From Planctomycetota bacterium (GTDB lineage: Bacteria; Planctomycetota; UBA8742; UBA2392), in assembly GCA_020638635.1 (NCBI GenBank), contig JACKIE010000015.1, positions 1 through 64,000 of the forward strand: a DNA stretch of 64,000 nt, read 5' to 3'. Each line of letters begins with the position of its first letter. Within the stretch, counting starts at the first letter, position 1. Both the position numbers and the translations under genes were made by a program. Positions 7,011-14,899 of the stretch are shown in pieces. The notes under the pieces were generated by a model, which ran no database searches, had not been told where the DNA came from, and saw only the letters and a list, made by a program, of their open reading frames with translations.

Positions 7011-9746
7011 ATGCTCAAGCTTCGACTCATGCTGCTGCTCGCCTGCATCCCCGCGAGCCTCGCCGCGCAGGCCGTCGTCACCGGCCTTTCGCCCGCGCGC
7101 AACCATCACGATGCGCCGCTGGACGCCAACGCCGTCGCCACCTGCTCGGCCCCCATGGCCCAGCCGGGCGCCGGGCAGTTCCGCCTCTACAGTCGCCAGC
7201 GCGGCTGGCTGAGCGGCGCGGTCGTCGTAAGCGGCAATGACATCAGCTTCGACCCGGCCTTGGACTTCCTGGCCGGCGAAGAAGTCGAGGTCGTGGCCAC
7301 CGGCCAGCTGCAGCCCGCGGCGGGCGGCAACCTGGCCGCGCAGGTCTGGCGCTTCCGTGCCGGCACGCCCGCGAGCGCGCCGATGTTCAACACCAACACC
7401 TACCAGTTCCAGAACATGGCCAACGCAGACGAGTGGAGCGTGGCCTGCGCCGACTTCAACGGCGACACCCTGCCCGACATCGCCGTGGGGCGCCACAACG
7501 GCCAGAGCAGCGTCTACTTCAACGCCGGCGACGGCACCTGGGCAACCAGCGTGAACCTGGGCGGCGCGGTCGAGTACTGCTACGACCTCGCGATCGGCGA
7601 CTTCGACGAAGACGGCGACATGGACATCGCCAAGACCAACTACGCCCAGCAGAACTGCGTGTGGCTGAACGACGGCAGCGGCAACTTCGCCAGCTCGTCG
7701 CCCTTCGGCACGGTTGACAGCACCACGTACTGCCTGGCGGTCGGCGACCTGAACGGCGACGGCCACCTCGACATCGTGTGCGGCAACGGCACCACCAGCG
7801 GCGTGCCGAACACCATCCACCTGGGCGACGGCACCGGCGCGTTCCCGGTGACCAAAACCATCGCGGTGATCGCCGGCTACAGCGGCGACGTATCCGACTG
7901 CACCTTCGACATCGAGCTGGCTGACATGGACAACGACGGCTCGCTGGACATCATCACCGCCGAGTTCTCCGTCGGCGGCAGCATGCCCAGCCGCGTCTAC
8001 TACAATGACGGCGACGCCAACTTCGCCCAGCAGATCTGGACCGGCACCGCGCTGATTCCCGGCTGCAGCGACCTCGGCTCCGCCATGCAGGTGATGTCCC
8101 TGGCGGTCGGCGACCTCGACAACGACGGCGACAACGACGTCATCCTCGGCACCAACGGCAACCCCGGCACGCAGACGCCCACGGTGAACGACCTCACCTA
8201 CGTGATCTTCAACCAGGGCAACCGCACTTACAACATCGAGTGGATGAGCTTCCAGGACGAAAAGACCTGGGGCATGCGCCTGGCCGACTTCAACGGCGAC
8301 GGCAGCCTCGACGTGATCATGTGCAACGAAGGCGGCTATCGCTCCGTGCGGCTGAACGATTCCACCGGCCACTTTCCCGACTACACCGGCTGGGTCCCCA
8401 TGCCGCCCAACGCGCCGGTGTGGCTCTACCTCGGCGGCTCGCCCTGGTTCCCCAAGTGCGACGTGGCCGACATGGACGGCGACGGCGACCTCGACGTGGT
8501 CTCCCCGCGCTGGATCTACCACAACGGCCCCAAGGCGCCCGAGCTGTTCATGCAGTGGGGCGGCTTCTGGCTGAACAACGGCGACACCGTGCAGGTTCCA
8601 TACAACACCACGCTTGGCAGCCTGGCGCCGCACCTGCTGGTGACCGACAACCAGAGCTACCCCGTCGACATCTCCACCACCATCAGCAGTGCCAGCAGCC
8701 AGGGACTCAACCTGGCCGAGTGGAGCATCACCGGCGCCCCCACACCCTGCAACCTCTACCCCGTGGGCGGCGTCTTCAACGTGGGCAGCGTGACCCACAC
8801 TTTCACCATCCACGCCGACAGCGGGGCCGCGACGCGCGACTTCGTGTTCCATGTGCAGGTGAGCGCGGCGCCCGCGCCCCTGCTGGCGGTGTCCGAAGGC
8901 GGCAGCGCTTTGGCACACAACGCCCCGGCCTCAGGCGGCCGTGACTTCGGGGCGCGCGACGTGGCGTCCGGCGCCAGCGCGCCCGTCACCATCACGGTCG
9001 CGAACCAGGGCGTGGTGGACCTGGTGATCGGCTCGGTCAGCATCGCCGGGGCGGACGCCCAGGACTTCGTGCTGGACCTCAGCGGCTTCAACACCACCAT
9101 CGCGCCCAGCGCCTTCAGCACCTTCAGCGTGTGCTTCGACCCGCTCACGCCGGGCGCCAAGTCCGCCCAGCTGCAACTGGTCCACAACGACCCGGCCGCC
9201 GCGAGCCCCTTCAGCTTCGAGATCGCGGGGCTGGGCACGGCCTACGCCGCGATCGTCGTCAGCGAGGGCGGCAGCAATCTCAGCCCGGGCGCGCAGCTGG
9301 CTTTCGGCTCGGTGCCCATGAACAGCCCCTCGGCCGTGCGCACCATCACGGTGCAGAACCTGGGCACGGGCGTGCTGACCCTGGGCCTGCCTGCGCTGGC
9401 GGGTAGCGGCGCGGCGCAGTTCTACCTGGACACCAGCGGCCTGAGCCTCAGCGTGGCGCCGGGTGCCAGCACCAGTTTCAGCATCAGCCTGAACCCGACG
9501 CTGGTCGGCAACCACCAGGCGCTGGTGACGTTCAGCCATGACGACGGCAGCGTCGCCTCGCCCTTCACCATCAACCTGTCGGGCTCAGCGACGGACAGCG
9601 CCGGCAGCGGTGACACGGGCGGGAGCGGCAGCGACTCCGGCGGCGGTTGCGCCGGGACCGGCGGCCGCGGCGGGCAGCTGATCCTGCTGCTGCTGTTGCT
9701 GGCGACGGCCCTGGCGGCACGCAGGCTGGCCGGTCGCCGGGCCTGA
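7011..9746 (+). CDS. Secreted FG-GAP repeat protein with Cys/Gly-rich C-terminal anchor
   Basis: 911 residues. Residues 1-19 form a signal peptide. Residues about 21-120 look like an SbsA-type Ig domain (VVTGLSPARN). At least seven Ca-binding FG-GAP/VCBS motifs follow near residues 147, 196, 245, 304, 366, 425 and 487 (for example DFNGDGSLDVIM). Residues about 640-860 are two Ig-like choice-of-anchor-D type domains. The tail has a Gly/Ser linker, a CAGTGGRGG motif, a Leu/Ala-rich membrane segment and RR-rich end, as in Cys-containing CTERM sorting signals. It is probably surface-anchored and adhesive or structural. An efficient terminator follows. Confidence 0.85.
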   Translation: MLKLRLMLLLACIPASLAAQAVVTGLSPARNHHDAPLDANAVATCSAPMAQPGAGQFRLYSRQRGWLSGAVVVSGNDISFDPALDFLAGEEVEVVATGQLQPAAGGNLAAQVWRFRAGTPASAPMFNTNTYQFQNMANADEWSVACADFNGDTLPDIAVGRHNGQSSVYFNAGDGTWATSVNLGGAVEYCYDLAIGDFDEDGDMDIAKTNYAQQNCVWLNDGSGNFASSSPFGTVDSTTYCLAVGDLNGDGHLDIVCGNGTTSGVPNTIHLGDGTGAFPVTKTIAVIAGYSGDVSDCTFDIELADMDNDGSLDIITAEFSVGGSMPSRVYYNDGDANFAQQIWTGTALIPGCSDLGSAMQVMSLAVGDLDNDGDNDVILGTNGNPGTQTPTVNDLTYVIFNQGNRTYNIEWMSFQDEKTWGMRLADFNGDGSLDVIMCNEGGYRSVRLNDSTGHFPDYTGWVPMPPNAPVWLYLGGSPWFPKCDVADMDGDGDLDVVSPRWIYHNGPKAPELFMQWGGFWLNNGDTVQVPYNTTLGSLAPHLLVTDNQSYPVDISTTISSASSQGLNLAEWSITGAPTPCNLYPVGGVFNVGSVTHTFTIHADSGAATRDFVFHVQVSAAPAPLLAVSEGGSALAHNAPASGGRDFGARDVASGASAPVTITVANQGVVDLVIGSVSIAGADAQDFVLDLSGFNTTIAPSAFSTFSVCFDPLTPGAKSAQLQLVHNDPAAASPFSFEIAGLGTAYAAIVVSEGGSNLSPGAQLAFGSVPMNSPSAVRTITVQNLGTGVLTLGLPALAGSGAAQFYLDTSGLSLSVAPGASTSFSISLNPTLVGNHQALVTFSHDDGSVASPFTINLSGSATDSAGSGDTGGSGSDSGGGCAGTGGRGGQLILLLLLLATALAARRLAGRRA

Positions 9747-9775
9747 TCCCGCGCGCCGGAAGCGCACCTGATGAA

Positions 9776-9814
9776 GCAGGCCCCGCGAGCATCCGTTCGC
9801 GGGGCCTGCGTTTT
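9776..9814 (+). terminator. Strong intrinsic terminator
   Basis: A perfect 13-bp stem (GCAGGCCCCGCGA, 9776-9788, with its complement at 9797-9809) and 8-nt loop are followed by GTTTT. It ends the FG-GAP gene transcript. A degenerate version of this hairpin precedes the second direct-repeat copy at 12875. Confidence 0.85.
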
Positions 9815-9818
9815 AAAA

Positions 9819-9929
9819 CTCGCGGCCGGGGCGGTTGCCGTCCCGGCCAGCGTTCGAAGGCGCGCGGTACCAGCGCGCGAAGTGCGGCTGACTCGCCGCG
9901 GATCAAGCCCTCGTCCGGCCTTTTGCCGG
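9819..9929. repeat. 111-bp direct repeat, left copy
   Basis: Starts CTCGCGGCCGGGGCGG and ends at CTTTTGCCGG. It matches 12921-13031 with three substitutions in 111 bp and no gap. It holds internal palindromes (GGCCGGG with CCCGGCC, and GCGCGC around GGTACCA). Short open frames across it are not convincing genes. The two copies bracket about 3 kb holding the capsid-like and AT-rich genes. Confidence 0.9.
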
Positions 9930-9972
9930 AAGTTACCGACACACCGTACTGAAACAAAATATCAAAAATGAC

Positions 9973-10003
9973 TTGCCTACCCTAAGTAGGGGGGGGGTAT
10001 CGT
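9973..10003 (+). promoter_or_regulatory. Possible weak promoter ahead of the capsid-like operon
   Basis: TTGCCT (9973-9978) and TATCGT (9998-10003) are 19 bp apart, with nine consecutive G (9989-9997) just before the -10-like hexamer. CCTAC and GTAGG nearby can pair. The spacing is long, so this is tentative. Confidence 0.3.
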
Positions 10004-10051
10004 TTGAATCGGTTACCACTGCAGAAATCAGACACCTCTTGGAGGAATCGC

Positions 10052-10177
10052 ATGTCGCTTGCCAATGCGTCGCTGCTCGCCGATGACCTGCTGGCTCGAT
10101 GGCTGGTTGAGAACTCGCCGATCAAGGTTCCGTTCTTGCAAGCCTGGTCTGGCAATCAGTCGCCGGTAACCCTTTGA
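10052..10177 (+). CDS. N-terminal segment of an HK97-capsid-like protein (41 aa, frame-separated)
   Basis: The ATG at 10052 follows a good SD (GGAGG at 10041-10045). It encodes 41 residues (MSLANASLLADDLLARWLVE, then NSPIKVPFLQAW) and stops at TGA 10175-10177. In phage major capsid proteins of the HK97 fold, the N-terminal arm has a similar opening (two helices, then a hydrophobic segment and a GN-x-x-x-Y motif). The matching continuation (LKYARSAVL) lies in the next frame starting at 10174. This is therefore probably the true start of the capsid-like protein, cut by a frameshift in the CCCTTTG context or joined by overlapping TTGA re-initiation. Confidence 0.55.
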   Translation: MSLANASLLADDLLARWLVENSPIKVPFLQAWSGNQSPVTL

Positions 10178-11007
10178 AGTACGCTCGATCTGCGGTGCTC
10201 GCCGCAGCCACGAAGGTCAGCGACTGCAGTCTGGTGGACGAGCAGGTGCCCACGATATCCGAAGCCGAGTTCGCCCTGCAGGAGTTCATCACCCGCTACA
10301 AGATCTGCACTTTCGACCTCGACAGCTACCAATTCCCCAATCAGCTTGAGACCGTGTTATATGCGCTGGCGAAGCGGCGGCTGCTGTACGCCTACGCCAC
10401 GTTCATCGCCGATTCGAACCAATCGGGCAGCCTGGTGGGAATCTGCGACGCGGCGCGTGTTGTCAACATGGCGGGGGCAGCGCTCACCCTTGACTGTCTC
10501 GACGACGCCTATGAGCGCGTCACCGCCGGCACCGGCCGTCCCACGTTGATCATGAGCCACTCGCGCAGCCTGCGCACCTACCGCAGCCTGTGCCGCGCGG
10601 CCGGCATCTATCAGCGGGTGCCTTGGCGTTGGTATGACCCGGCCAGAGGCCGCATGGTCGAGGGCAGTGTGGACGCTTTCAACGGTACACCCTGGCTGGC
10701 GAACGACTTCGTGAACGCGGGCGCCGACCCAACCGAGGAGCGGACCTTCTTCATGGTGATGGGCGACGACGGAGGGCAGGGCCCGACCCGGGGTGTTACG
10801 GGCATCGTTCCGGCCGCGCAGGGGCGCAACCTGTTCAACAGGCGGCGAATTGAGGGCGTGTTCGCGGCGGACGCGGGTGCGGGCGCGCCTGACATGCTGC
10901 CGGGTGTGGACACCTGGGTTAGCATGCCGGCGGGATTGGCGTTGGGCAGTCAGGGTGCGTTGAGTATCATTGAGAACTACACAACCGTGGCCAGTTGCGG
11001 CGGGTAG
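10174..11007 (+). CDS. HK97-fold major-capsid-like (phage or encapsulin-related) protein
   Basis: 277 residues from a TTG that overlaps the preceding TGA. The order of features matches phage major capsid proteins: a helix with AYATFIADS, an A-domain stretch (ALTLDCLDDAYERV), PTLIMSHSRSLRTYRSL, then FNGTPWLANDFV, FFMVMGD, GVTGIVP, and a final VSMPAGLALGSQGAL strand. I recognise this from family pattern, not an alignment. No portal, terminase, protease or tail genes lie nearby. Base composition is close to the host's, unlike the two genes downstream. Alternatives are a decayed prophage remnant, a gene-transfer-agent part, or an encapsulin-like compartment shell. Confidence 0.55.
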   Translation: MKYARSAVLAAATKVSDCSLVDEQVPTISEAEFALQEFITRYKICTFDLDSYQFPNQLETVLYALAKRRLLYAYATFIADSNQSGSLVGICDAARVVNMAGAALTLDCLDDAYERVTAGTGRPTLIMSHSRSLRTYRSLCRAAGIYQRVPWRWYDPARGRMVEGSVDAFNGTPWLANDFVNAGADPTEERTFFMVMGDDGGQGPTRGVTGIVPAAQGRNLFNRRRIEGVFAADAGAGAPDMLPGVDTWVSMPAGLALGSQGALSIIENYTTVASCGG

Positions 11008-11097
11008 CCGAAAGAGTGTGCCGCAATTGCCGTCATAGCGGGGAGCGGGTGAAAGCCTCTTGTCGGGCACAACGAGCCTCAACCAGGGAGCACAAAC

Positions 11098-12009
11098 ATG
11101 GAAGCCGATAAGACCTGCAGCAGTTGCAACGGGCTCAAGGTAACCAAACAAAACGGCCTCACCAGAATCGAAGTATCGGAAACCTACGGTTTGCAGCCGG
11201 GCGAGAGCCTGCGCGAACAGTTAAACGAGGCCTTGGGAGTGGCGAATTTGTTTGCGCATATGCCAGGCTCAGACGTAATGCATGATCCTGAGGTACCTTC
11301 GGCACAAGCATATCCGAAGTTGCTCAGCAGTACTTTCGGAGAGTCCAACTTCACTTTGGAGGAGACTGACGCAGCAGGAGTCTTGGGCCTGTTTCAGGCA
11401 GATGATACCAGTGATGACGAAGATCAATCCGATCTGATTCCTAGTGACGCAAAGGATGGCTTGGTAGAGCAGATAAGAGCACTGCTCCGTGAAGATGATG
11501 ATATTCAAAAGGAGTTGGATAAGCTGAAAAAGAAGGATGATAAGGATAAGGACTGTAAGTGTCGGGAATGGAAAGTTGATTGGTCATTGACCAAGTTGGA
11601 GTTGAGCAAGACGGTGCGAGGTGTGAAGGTGGCGTCGGTTGATCAGAAGCCAAAAGGCGTTCCGAAACAAGGCGGCAAAGACGAAGCAGAGGCTACGGTT
11701 ACTGTCGTTACCTATGACATATATTCGTACAAGGCGAAAGGCGCATGGAAGCTCTATTGCAGTTTGTCGGACCCTGCAGACTGTGGAGATGCCTGGACTA
11801 AAGAAGGAGAATGGGAAGCCGATTTCGATGTGAGACTAAAGTTGAAGGAAGAGGGTATCTCAATCAAGCATAAAATAACCGAAGGAATCAACGCGAAGAC
11901 GCAAGAGAAAATACAAAAAGAATACTCGGACGACGGGAAAGCTGACGCCAAAACAAAGGGCGACGTACCTCAAGAGGACTGGCCTAAAGGTTCTATCATA
12001 CTTACATGA
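11098..12009 (+). CDS. AT-rich orphan gene, acidic/lysine-rich protein of unknown function
   Basis: 303 residues with SD AGGGAG before the ATG. No signal peptide or membrane segment is visible. Residues about 8-11 hold CSSC, and a highly charged stretch (DDDIQKELDKLKKKDDKDKD, near residue 140) is followed by CKC. The C-terminal half looks beta-rich with alternating charged and aromatic residues. Its AT content is clearly higher than neighbouring host genes, a sign of transfer. Its stop overlaps the next ATG (ATGA), and it is 90 bp downstream of the capsid-like gene. I recognise no family. Confidence 0.65.
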   Translation: MEADKTCSSCNGLKVTKQNGLTRIEVSETYGLQPGESLREQLNEALGVANLFAHMPGSDVMHDPEVPSAQAYPKLLSSTFGESNFTLEETDAAGVLGLFQADDTSDDEDQSDLIPSDAKDGLVEQIRALLREDDDIQKELDKLKKKDDKDKDCKCREWKVDWSLTKLELSKTVRGVKVASVDQKPKGVPKQGGKDEAEATVTVVTYDIYSYKAKGAWKLYCSLSDPADCGDAWTKEGEWEADFDVRLKLKEEGISIKHKITEGINAKTQEKIQKEYSDDGKADAKTKGDVPQEDWPKGSIILT

Positions 12010-12815
12010 ACAAGTTCCACGGATGGAATGTGTCAATCAGCTCACGCGTTGCGGCGGATTTACTAATCTGCGCCGCGGCTGTAATGGCGACCTGTTCTTG
12101 TACTGATTCAGGCACATCCGAAGACGGAGGGAAGCAACCATCTTCGATTGGTCCCAAGACTGTAACTGAAGAGGTGCATGTTCTTCGCTCGGTTGGGTAT
12201 GGCTCACCGTACTTTCCCCTGACGGAAACGCCATTACCAGGCATGCAGGAAGGGCGGGTGCCGTCTGCGGTGATTGCGCAATACGAGTCTCGAGAACTAC
12301 AACCTACCGACGCTGTATGGTATGAGTGGCCCCCGACCTTGGACACCACTTTGATCGTACTCGGCTTTGAACTGAATGCGCTCAAGGTCGAGCAAGTAGC
12401 TAACCAAGGGAAAGTGCAGTGGCTGCCACTCAAACTACCGAAGGTGCAGGTGAAGTCTTCGCAGTCCGGCAGCAACTCGGGTGCATTGCCTTCCGGAAGC
12501 ATGACGATCGAAAGTATTCCAACAAAACTCTACGCGTCCGGCACGATAACCGGCGCCACGGCCGACGGAGAAATCTTGGTAAGAGTTGACGAAAAGACAG
12601 TACTGGTTTTCGAACCGGTTCTTTGCACATGGTATTACGGAACAAGTGAGCGGCGTGATACAGAGTTGCGGATTGTCTTCGGAACAGGAAACAAACCGTG
12701 GCCAAAAGGTCACCGTGATGGGTTTGAAACAAACCTTTTAGCATGTCGTAACATAAGCATCGAAAAAATGGTTAGAATCCTTCCCGAAGGCCGTTTGGAA
12801 CCGATCCCTAAGTAG
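12006..12815 (+). CDS. AT-rich orphan gene, probable exported or lipoprotein-like protein
   Basis: 269 residues, with its ATG overlapping the previous stop. The N-terminus has a hydrophobic run (LLICAAAVMATCSC) followed by a Ser/Thr/Gly/Asp-rich linker, resembling an export signal with a weak lipobox at C32 or C34. The long 30-residue N-terminal extent makes this uncertain. The rest appears beta-rich (GTITGATADGEILVRVDEKT). It shares the AT-rich composition of its partner and was probably acquired with it. Function unknown. Confidence 0.6.
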   Translation: MNKFHGWNVSISSRVAADLLICAAAVMATCSCTDSGTSEDGGKQPSSIGPKTVTEEVHVLRSVGYGSPYFPLTETPLPGMQEGRVPSAVIAQYESRELQPTDAVWYEWPPTLDTTLIVLGFELNALKVEQVANQGKVQWLPLKLPKVQVKSSQSGSNSGALPSGSMTIESIPTKLYASGTITGATADGEILVRVDEKTVLVFEPVLCTWYYGTSERRDTELRIVFGTGNKPWPKGHRDGFETNLLACRNISIEKMVRILPEGRLEPIPK

Positions 12816-12874
12816 AACTGTGTGCGGGGCCAGCGGTCCACCCGAAGGAGTGTTCCTGACTGGATTGGAGATCG

Positions 12875-12916
12875 CAGGCCCCATTGCGTCGGCCTCGACG
12901 CGGGGCCTGTGGGTTT
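12875..12916 (+). terminator. Degenerate terminator-like hairpin before the right repeat copy
   Basis: CAGGCCCC (12875-12882) pairs with GGGGCCTG (12902-12909) across a 19-nt loop, followed by TGGGTTT. It is the counterpart of the hairpin at 9776 and may end transcription from the orphan genes. Confidence 0.5.
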
Positions 12917-12920
12917 AAAG

Positions 12921-13031
12921 CTCGCGGCCGGGGCGGTTGCCGTCCCGGCCTGCGTTCGAAGGCGCGCGGTACCAGCGCGCGAAGTGCGGCTGACTCGCCG
13001 CGGATCAAGCCCTCGACCGGCCTTTCGCCGG
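12921..13031. repeat. 111-bp direct repeat, right copy
   Basis: Matches 9819-9929 in the same orientation with three substitutions. It directly follows the orphan operon and its terminator-like hairpin. Beyond 13031 the two sequences diverge at once, so this is the repeat boundary. Confidence 0.9.
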
Positions 13032-13104
13032 CCGCGCCCGGTGCCCGGGCAGGCCGTTGGAATCGATCGCCAGGATCGCCTCGGGTCGCCGGGGCTTAAC
13101 CCCG

Positions 13105-13116
13105 TTGACCCGTCAA
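13105..13116. promoter_or_regulatory. Palindromic operator candidate TTGAC-CC-GTCAA
   Basis: A 5-2-5 palindrome that recurs at 13166 with the same half-sites. Both lie upstream of the TM-protein gene at 13260. Confidence 0.4.
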
Positions 13117-13165
13117 GAGTAGTGTAGAAAGCTTCCCGAAATCCTTACGAACATTCCGAACTATC

Positions 13166-13177
13166 TTGACGTGTCAA
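13166..13177. promoter_or_regulatory. Palindromic operator candidate TTGAC-GT-GTCAA
   Basis: Second copy of TTGAC-N2-GTCAA, 61 bp from the first, close to six helical turns. It lies 82 bp before the ATG at 13260. The spacing would let two dimers bind one DNA face. Confidence 0.4.
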
Positions 13178-13259
13178 TGGAACAGCGGGCGAATCGCACT
13201 GCCTCAAAACGGCCGGGAAGCTCCTGGCGGCCGTGCACGTTATCACTGTGGAGGCCCCT

Positions 13260-13499
13260 ATGGATCAGGACCCTAAGCCGCACCAGCCGCAGAAGTCATC
13301 CGCGGGCGAGCCAGCTGCCGGACAAGGACCGGAACCGGTCAAGAAAATGCCGGTCTTCCACGGAGATGAACCGGCTGATGACTTTGGCGGAGTTTCCCGT
13401 CGCAGCTTGCCGGGGTGGGCATGGCTGCTGATCCTGGTAGCGCTCGGGATCTTCATGTGGATCCTGCTCCACCAGATGGAGGCCGTCACCCAGGCTTAG
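13260..13499 (+). CDS. Small single-pass membrane protein
   Basis: 79 residues from the ATG at 13260, with GGAGG seven nt upstream (a start at 13233 lacks such a site). The first 50 residues are hydrophilic and Pro/Lys/Asp-rich. A single membrane segment (WAWLLILVALGIFMWILL) lies near the C-terminus, so it is tail-anchored with the hydrophilic part probably in the cytoplasm. Its stop overlaps the convergent hydrolase gene by 4 bp. I recognise no family. Confidence 0.65.
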   Translation: MDQDPKPHQPQKSSAGEPAAGQGPEPVKKMPVFHGDEPADDFGGVSRRSLPGWAWLLILVALGIFMWILLHQMEAVTQA

Positions 13500-14800
13500 C
13501 CGTCCAACCCCAGCGCCGTTCGAAACACCTCGCGCGCCTGCGCATGGCATGGAATGTGGCCGCCGGGGATGATGTCGCGGGTCAGGTTCTCGTAGCCGTT
13601 TTCCCTGGCCAGCTTCTCGGCGGCCTCCCACTGGGCGTCCAGCATGCTTTCCTTGTACTCGTCCTTGTCGCCCTGGTAGGCGTGGATGACCAGCGCCTTC
13701 TTGGCCTCGGCGTCGCTGCTGATTTCCGCGCGCGTGCCGCCGAAGTTGGCGCAAGCGGGTACGGCCGCCAGCAGCTTGTCCGGGTGGGTGAACACCATGT
13801 GCCAGGTCAGGATGCCGCCGCCGCTGAAGCCGGTGATGCAGACCTTCTGCTCTGCGTTGTAGAGTTCCTGCAGGTCGTGGATGATCGCCAGCAGGCCCGG
13901 CTCGTCGAACTTCATGCGGTTCTGGTCGGCCTCATCGATCACCTCTTTGGGGTACGGGTACTTGTTGCGCATGCCTTCATCCAGCGCGTTGGTGTTGGTG
14001 AAGCCGATGGGCGTAACGATGATGAATGTGTCGTTTCCCTTGCCGCGCGCTCCGTTGCAGGCACCCAGGAAGTTGCTGCCCGCGCCCTCCACGGCCACGT
14101 AAACCGGCCACTTCTTCTCGGCACTCCAGCCCGTGGGCAGCGACAGGAAGTACTTCATGGTGTGCGTGCGGCAGGTCTTCATGATCGGCGACTTGGCCGA
14201 CAGTGCCGCCTCGCACTCAAGCATCGCTTTGGCGCGCGCGGTGTTCTGCTTCTCGTCGTCGAGCTGGCGGCCCTGCGCGAGATCAAGCAGGCGGTGGGTA
14301 GCCGCGTAATCCTTTTTGCCCCAGGCCGTGCGGTACTCGGCCTCGACGTACTTGTCCGTGGTCTCGGTGTGCAGCTCGTAGGCGCGCACGAGGTAGGCGT
14401 TGACCGTTGCGGTGTCCTTGTCGCCTCTCAGTTCGCCAAACAGCGCGCAGTAGGCCGATGCCGCTTTCTTGAGCGTCTTGTCGGCCTTCTTTTCGTACTT
14501 GGCGATTGCCGCGGCGTCCGTGCTGTCCGTCAGGTCCGGCAGCTTCTCCAGGGCCTTGGCCGCCTTGCGGTCCTCGGGCGTGAGTTGCAGGGCCTCGGTA
14601 AGAAAGGCTGTGGCCTTGCCGTTCAGGTCGTTATCGGCAGCGGCGTCGGCCAGCGCGACCAACTCCTTGCTGACGGCCTCTTTCAGCTTGGTAACGGCCG
14701 CGCTCTGGGCGGTAGCGGCGGGCGGGTCGGCGAGTGTGGGCGCCTGCAGGGCGAACGCCAGCAGCAGCACCGGCAGGATGGAGCGGCGAGTGAAAGTCAT
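13496..14800 (-). CDS. Secreted alpha/beta hydrolase (esterase/PHB-depolymerase-like)
   Basis: 434 residues. The ATG at 14800 opens a signal peptide (RRSILPVLLLAFALQAPTLA), and GGGGA precedes it. Residues about 30-200 are an Ala/Lys/Leu-rich helical extension, possibly TPR-like. The hydrolase domain has the nucleophile elbow GFSGGG near residue 325 and a His candidate in GGHIPCH near 415. Related exported esterases act on plant or storage polyesters, but the substrate here is unknown. Antisense frames continue far upstream into the TPR gene region, but those are not coding. Confidence 0.8.
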   Translation of the reverse strand: MTFTRRSILPVLLLAFALQAPTLADPPAATAQSAAVTKLKEAVSKELVALADAAADNDLNGKATAFLTEALQLTPEDRKAAKALEKLPDLTDSTDAAAIAKYEKKADKTLKKAASAYCALFGELRGDKDTATVNAYLVRAYELHTETTDKYVEAEYRTAWGKKDYAATHRLLDLAQGRQLDDEKQNTARAKAMLECEAALSAKSPIMKTCRTHTMKYFLSLPTGWSAEKKWPVYVAVEGAGSNFLGACNGARGKGNDTFIIVTPIGFTNTNALDEGMRNKYPYPKEVIDEADQNRMKFDEPGLLAIIHDLQELYNAEQKVCITGFSGGGILTWHMVFTHPDKLLAAVPACANFGGTRAEISSDAEAKKALVIHAYQGDKDEYKESMLDAQWEAAEKLARENGYENLTRDIIPGGHIPCHAQAREVFRTALGLDG

Positions 14801-14899
14801 GGATGGTCCCCAAGCATGCGGCGTCAGTATTAGTGTAGGAACGGAGTACTCGCTTACCAGCAGCCTCGACGCGGGGCGCGGGCAAGCGATAATCCCGCC

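Noticed and set aside
6942..8918. Long minus-strand open frame opposite the FG-GAP gene
   Set aside because: It is Gly/Val/His-rich and mirrors the Ca-binding repeats; no ribosome site and no family pattern.
9771..9971. Short frames through the direct-repeat copies (also 12822-13127)
   Set aside because: Arg/Pro/Ser-rich translations without SD; the similarity between copies is explained by the DNA repeat.
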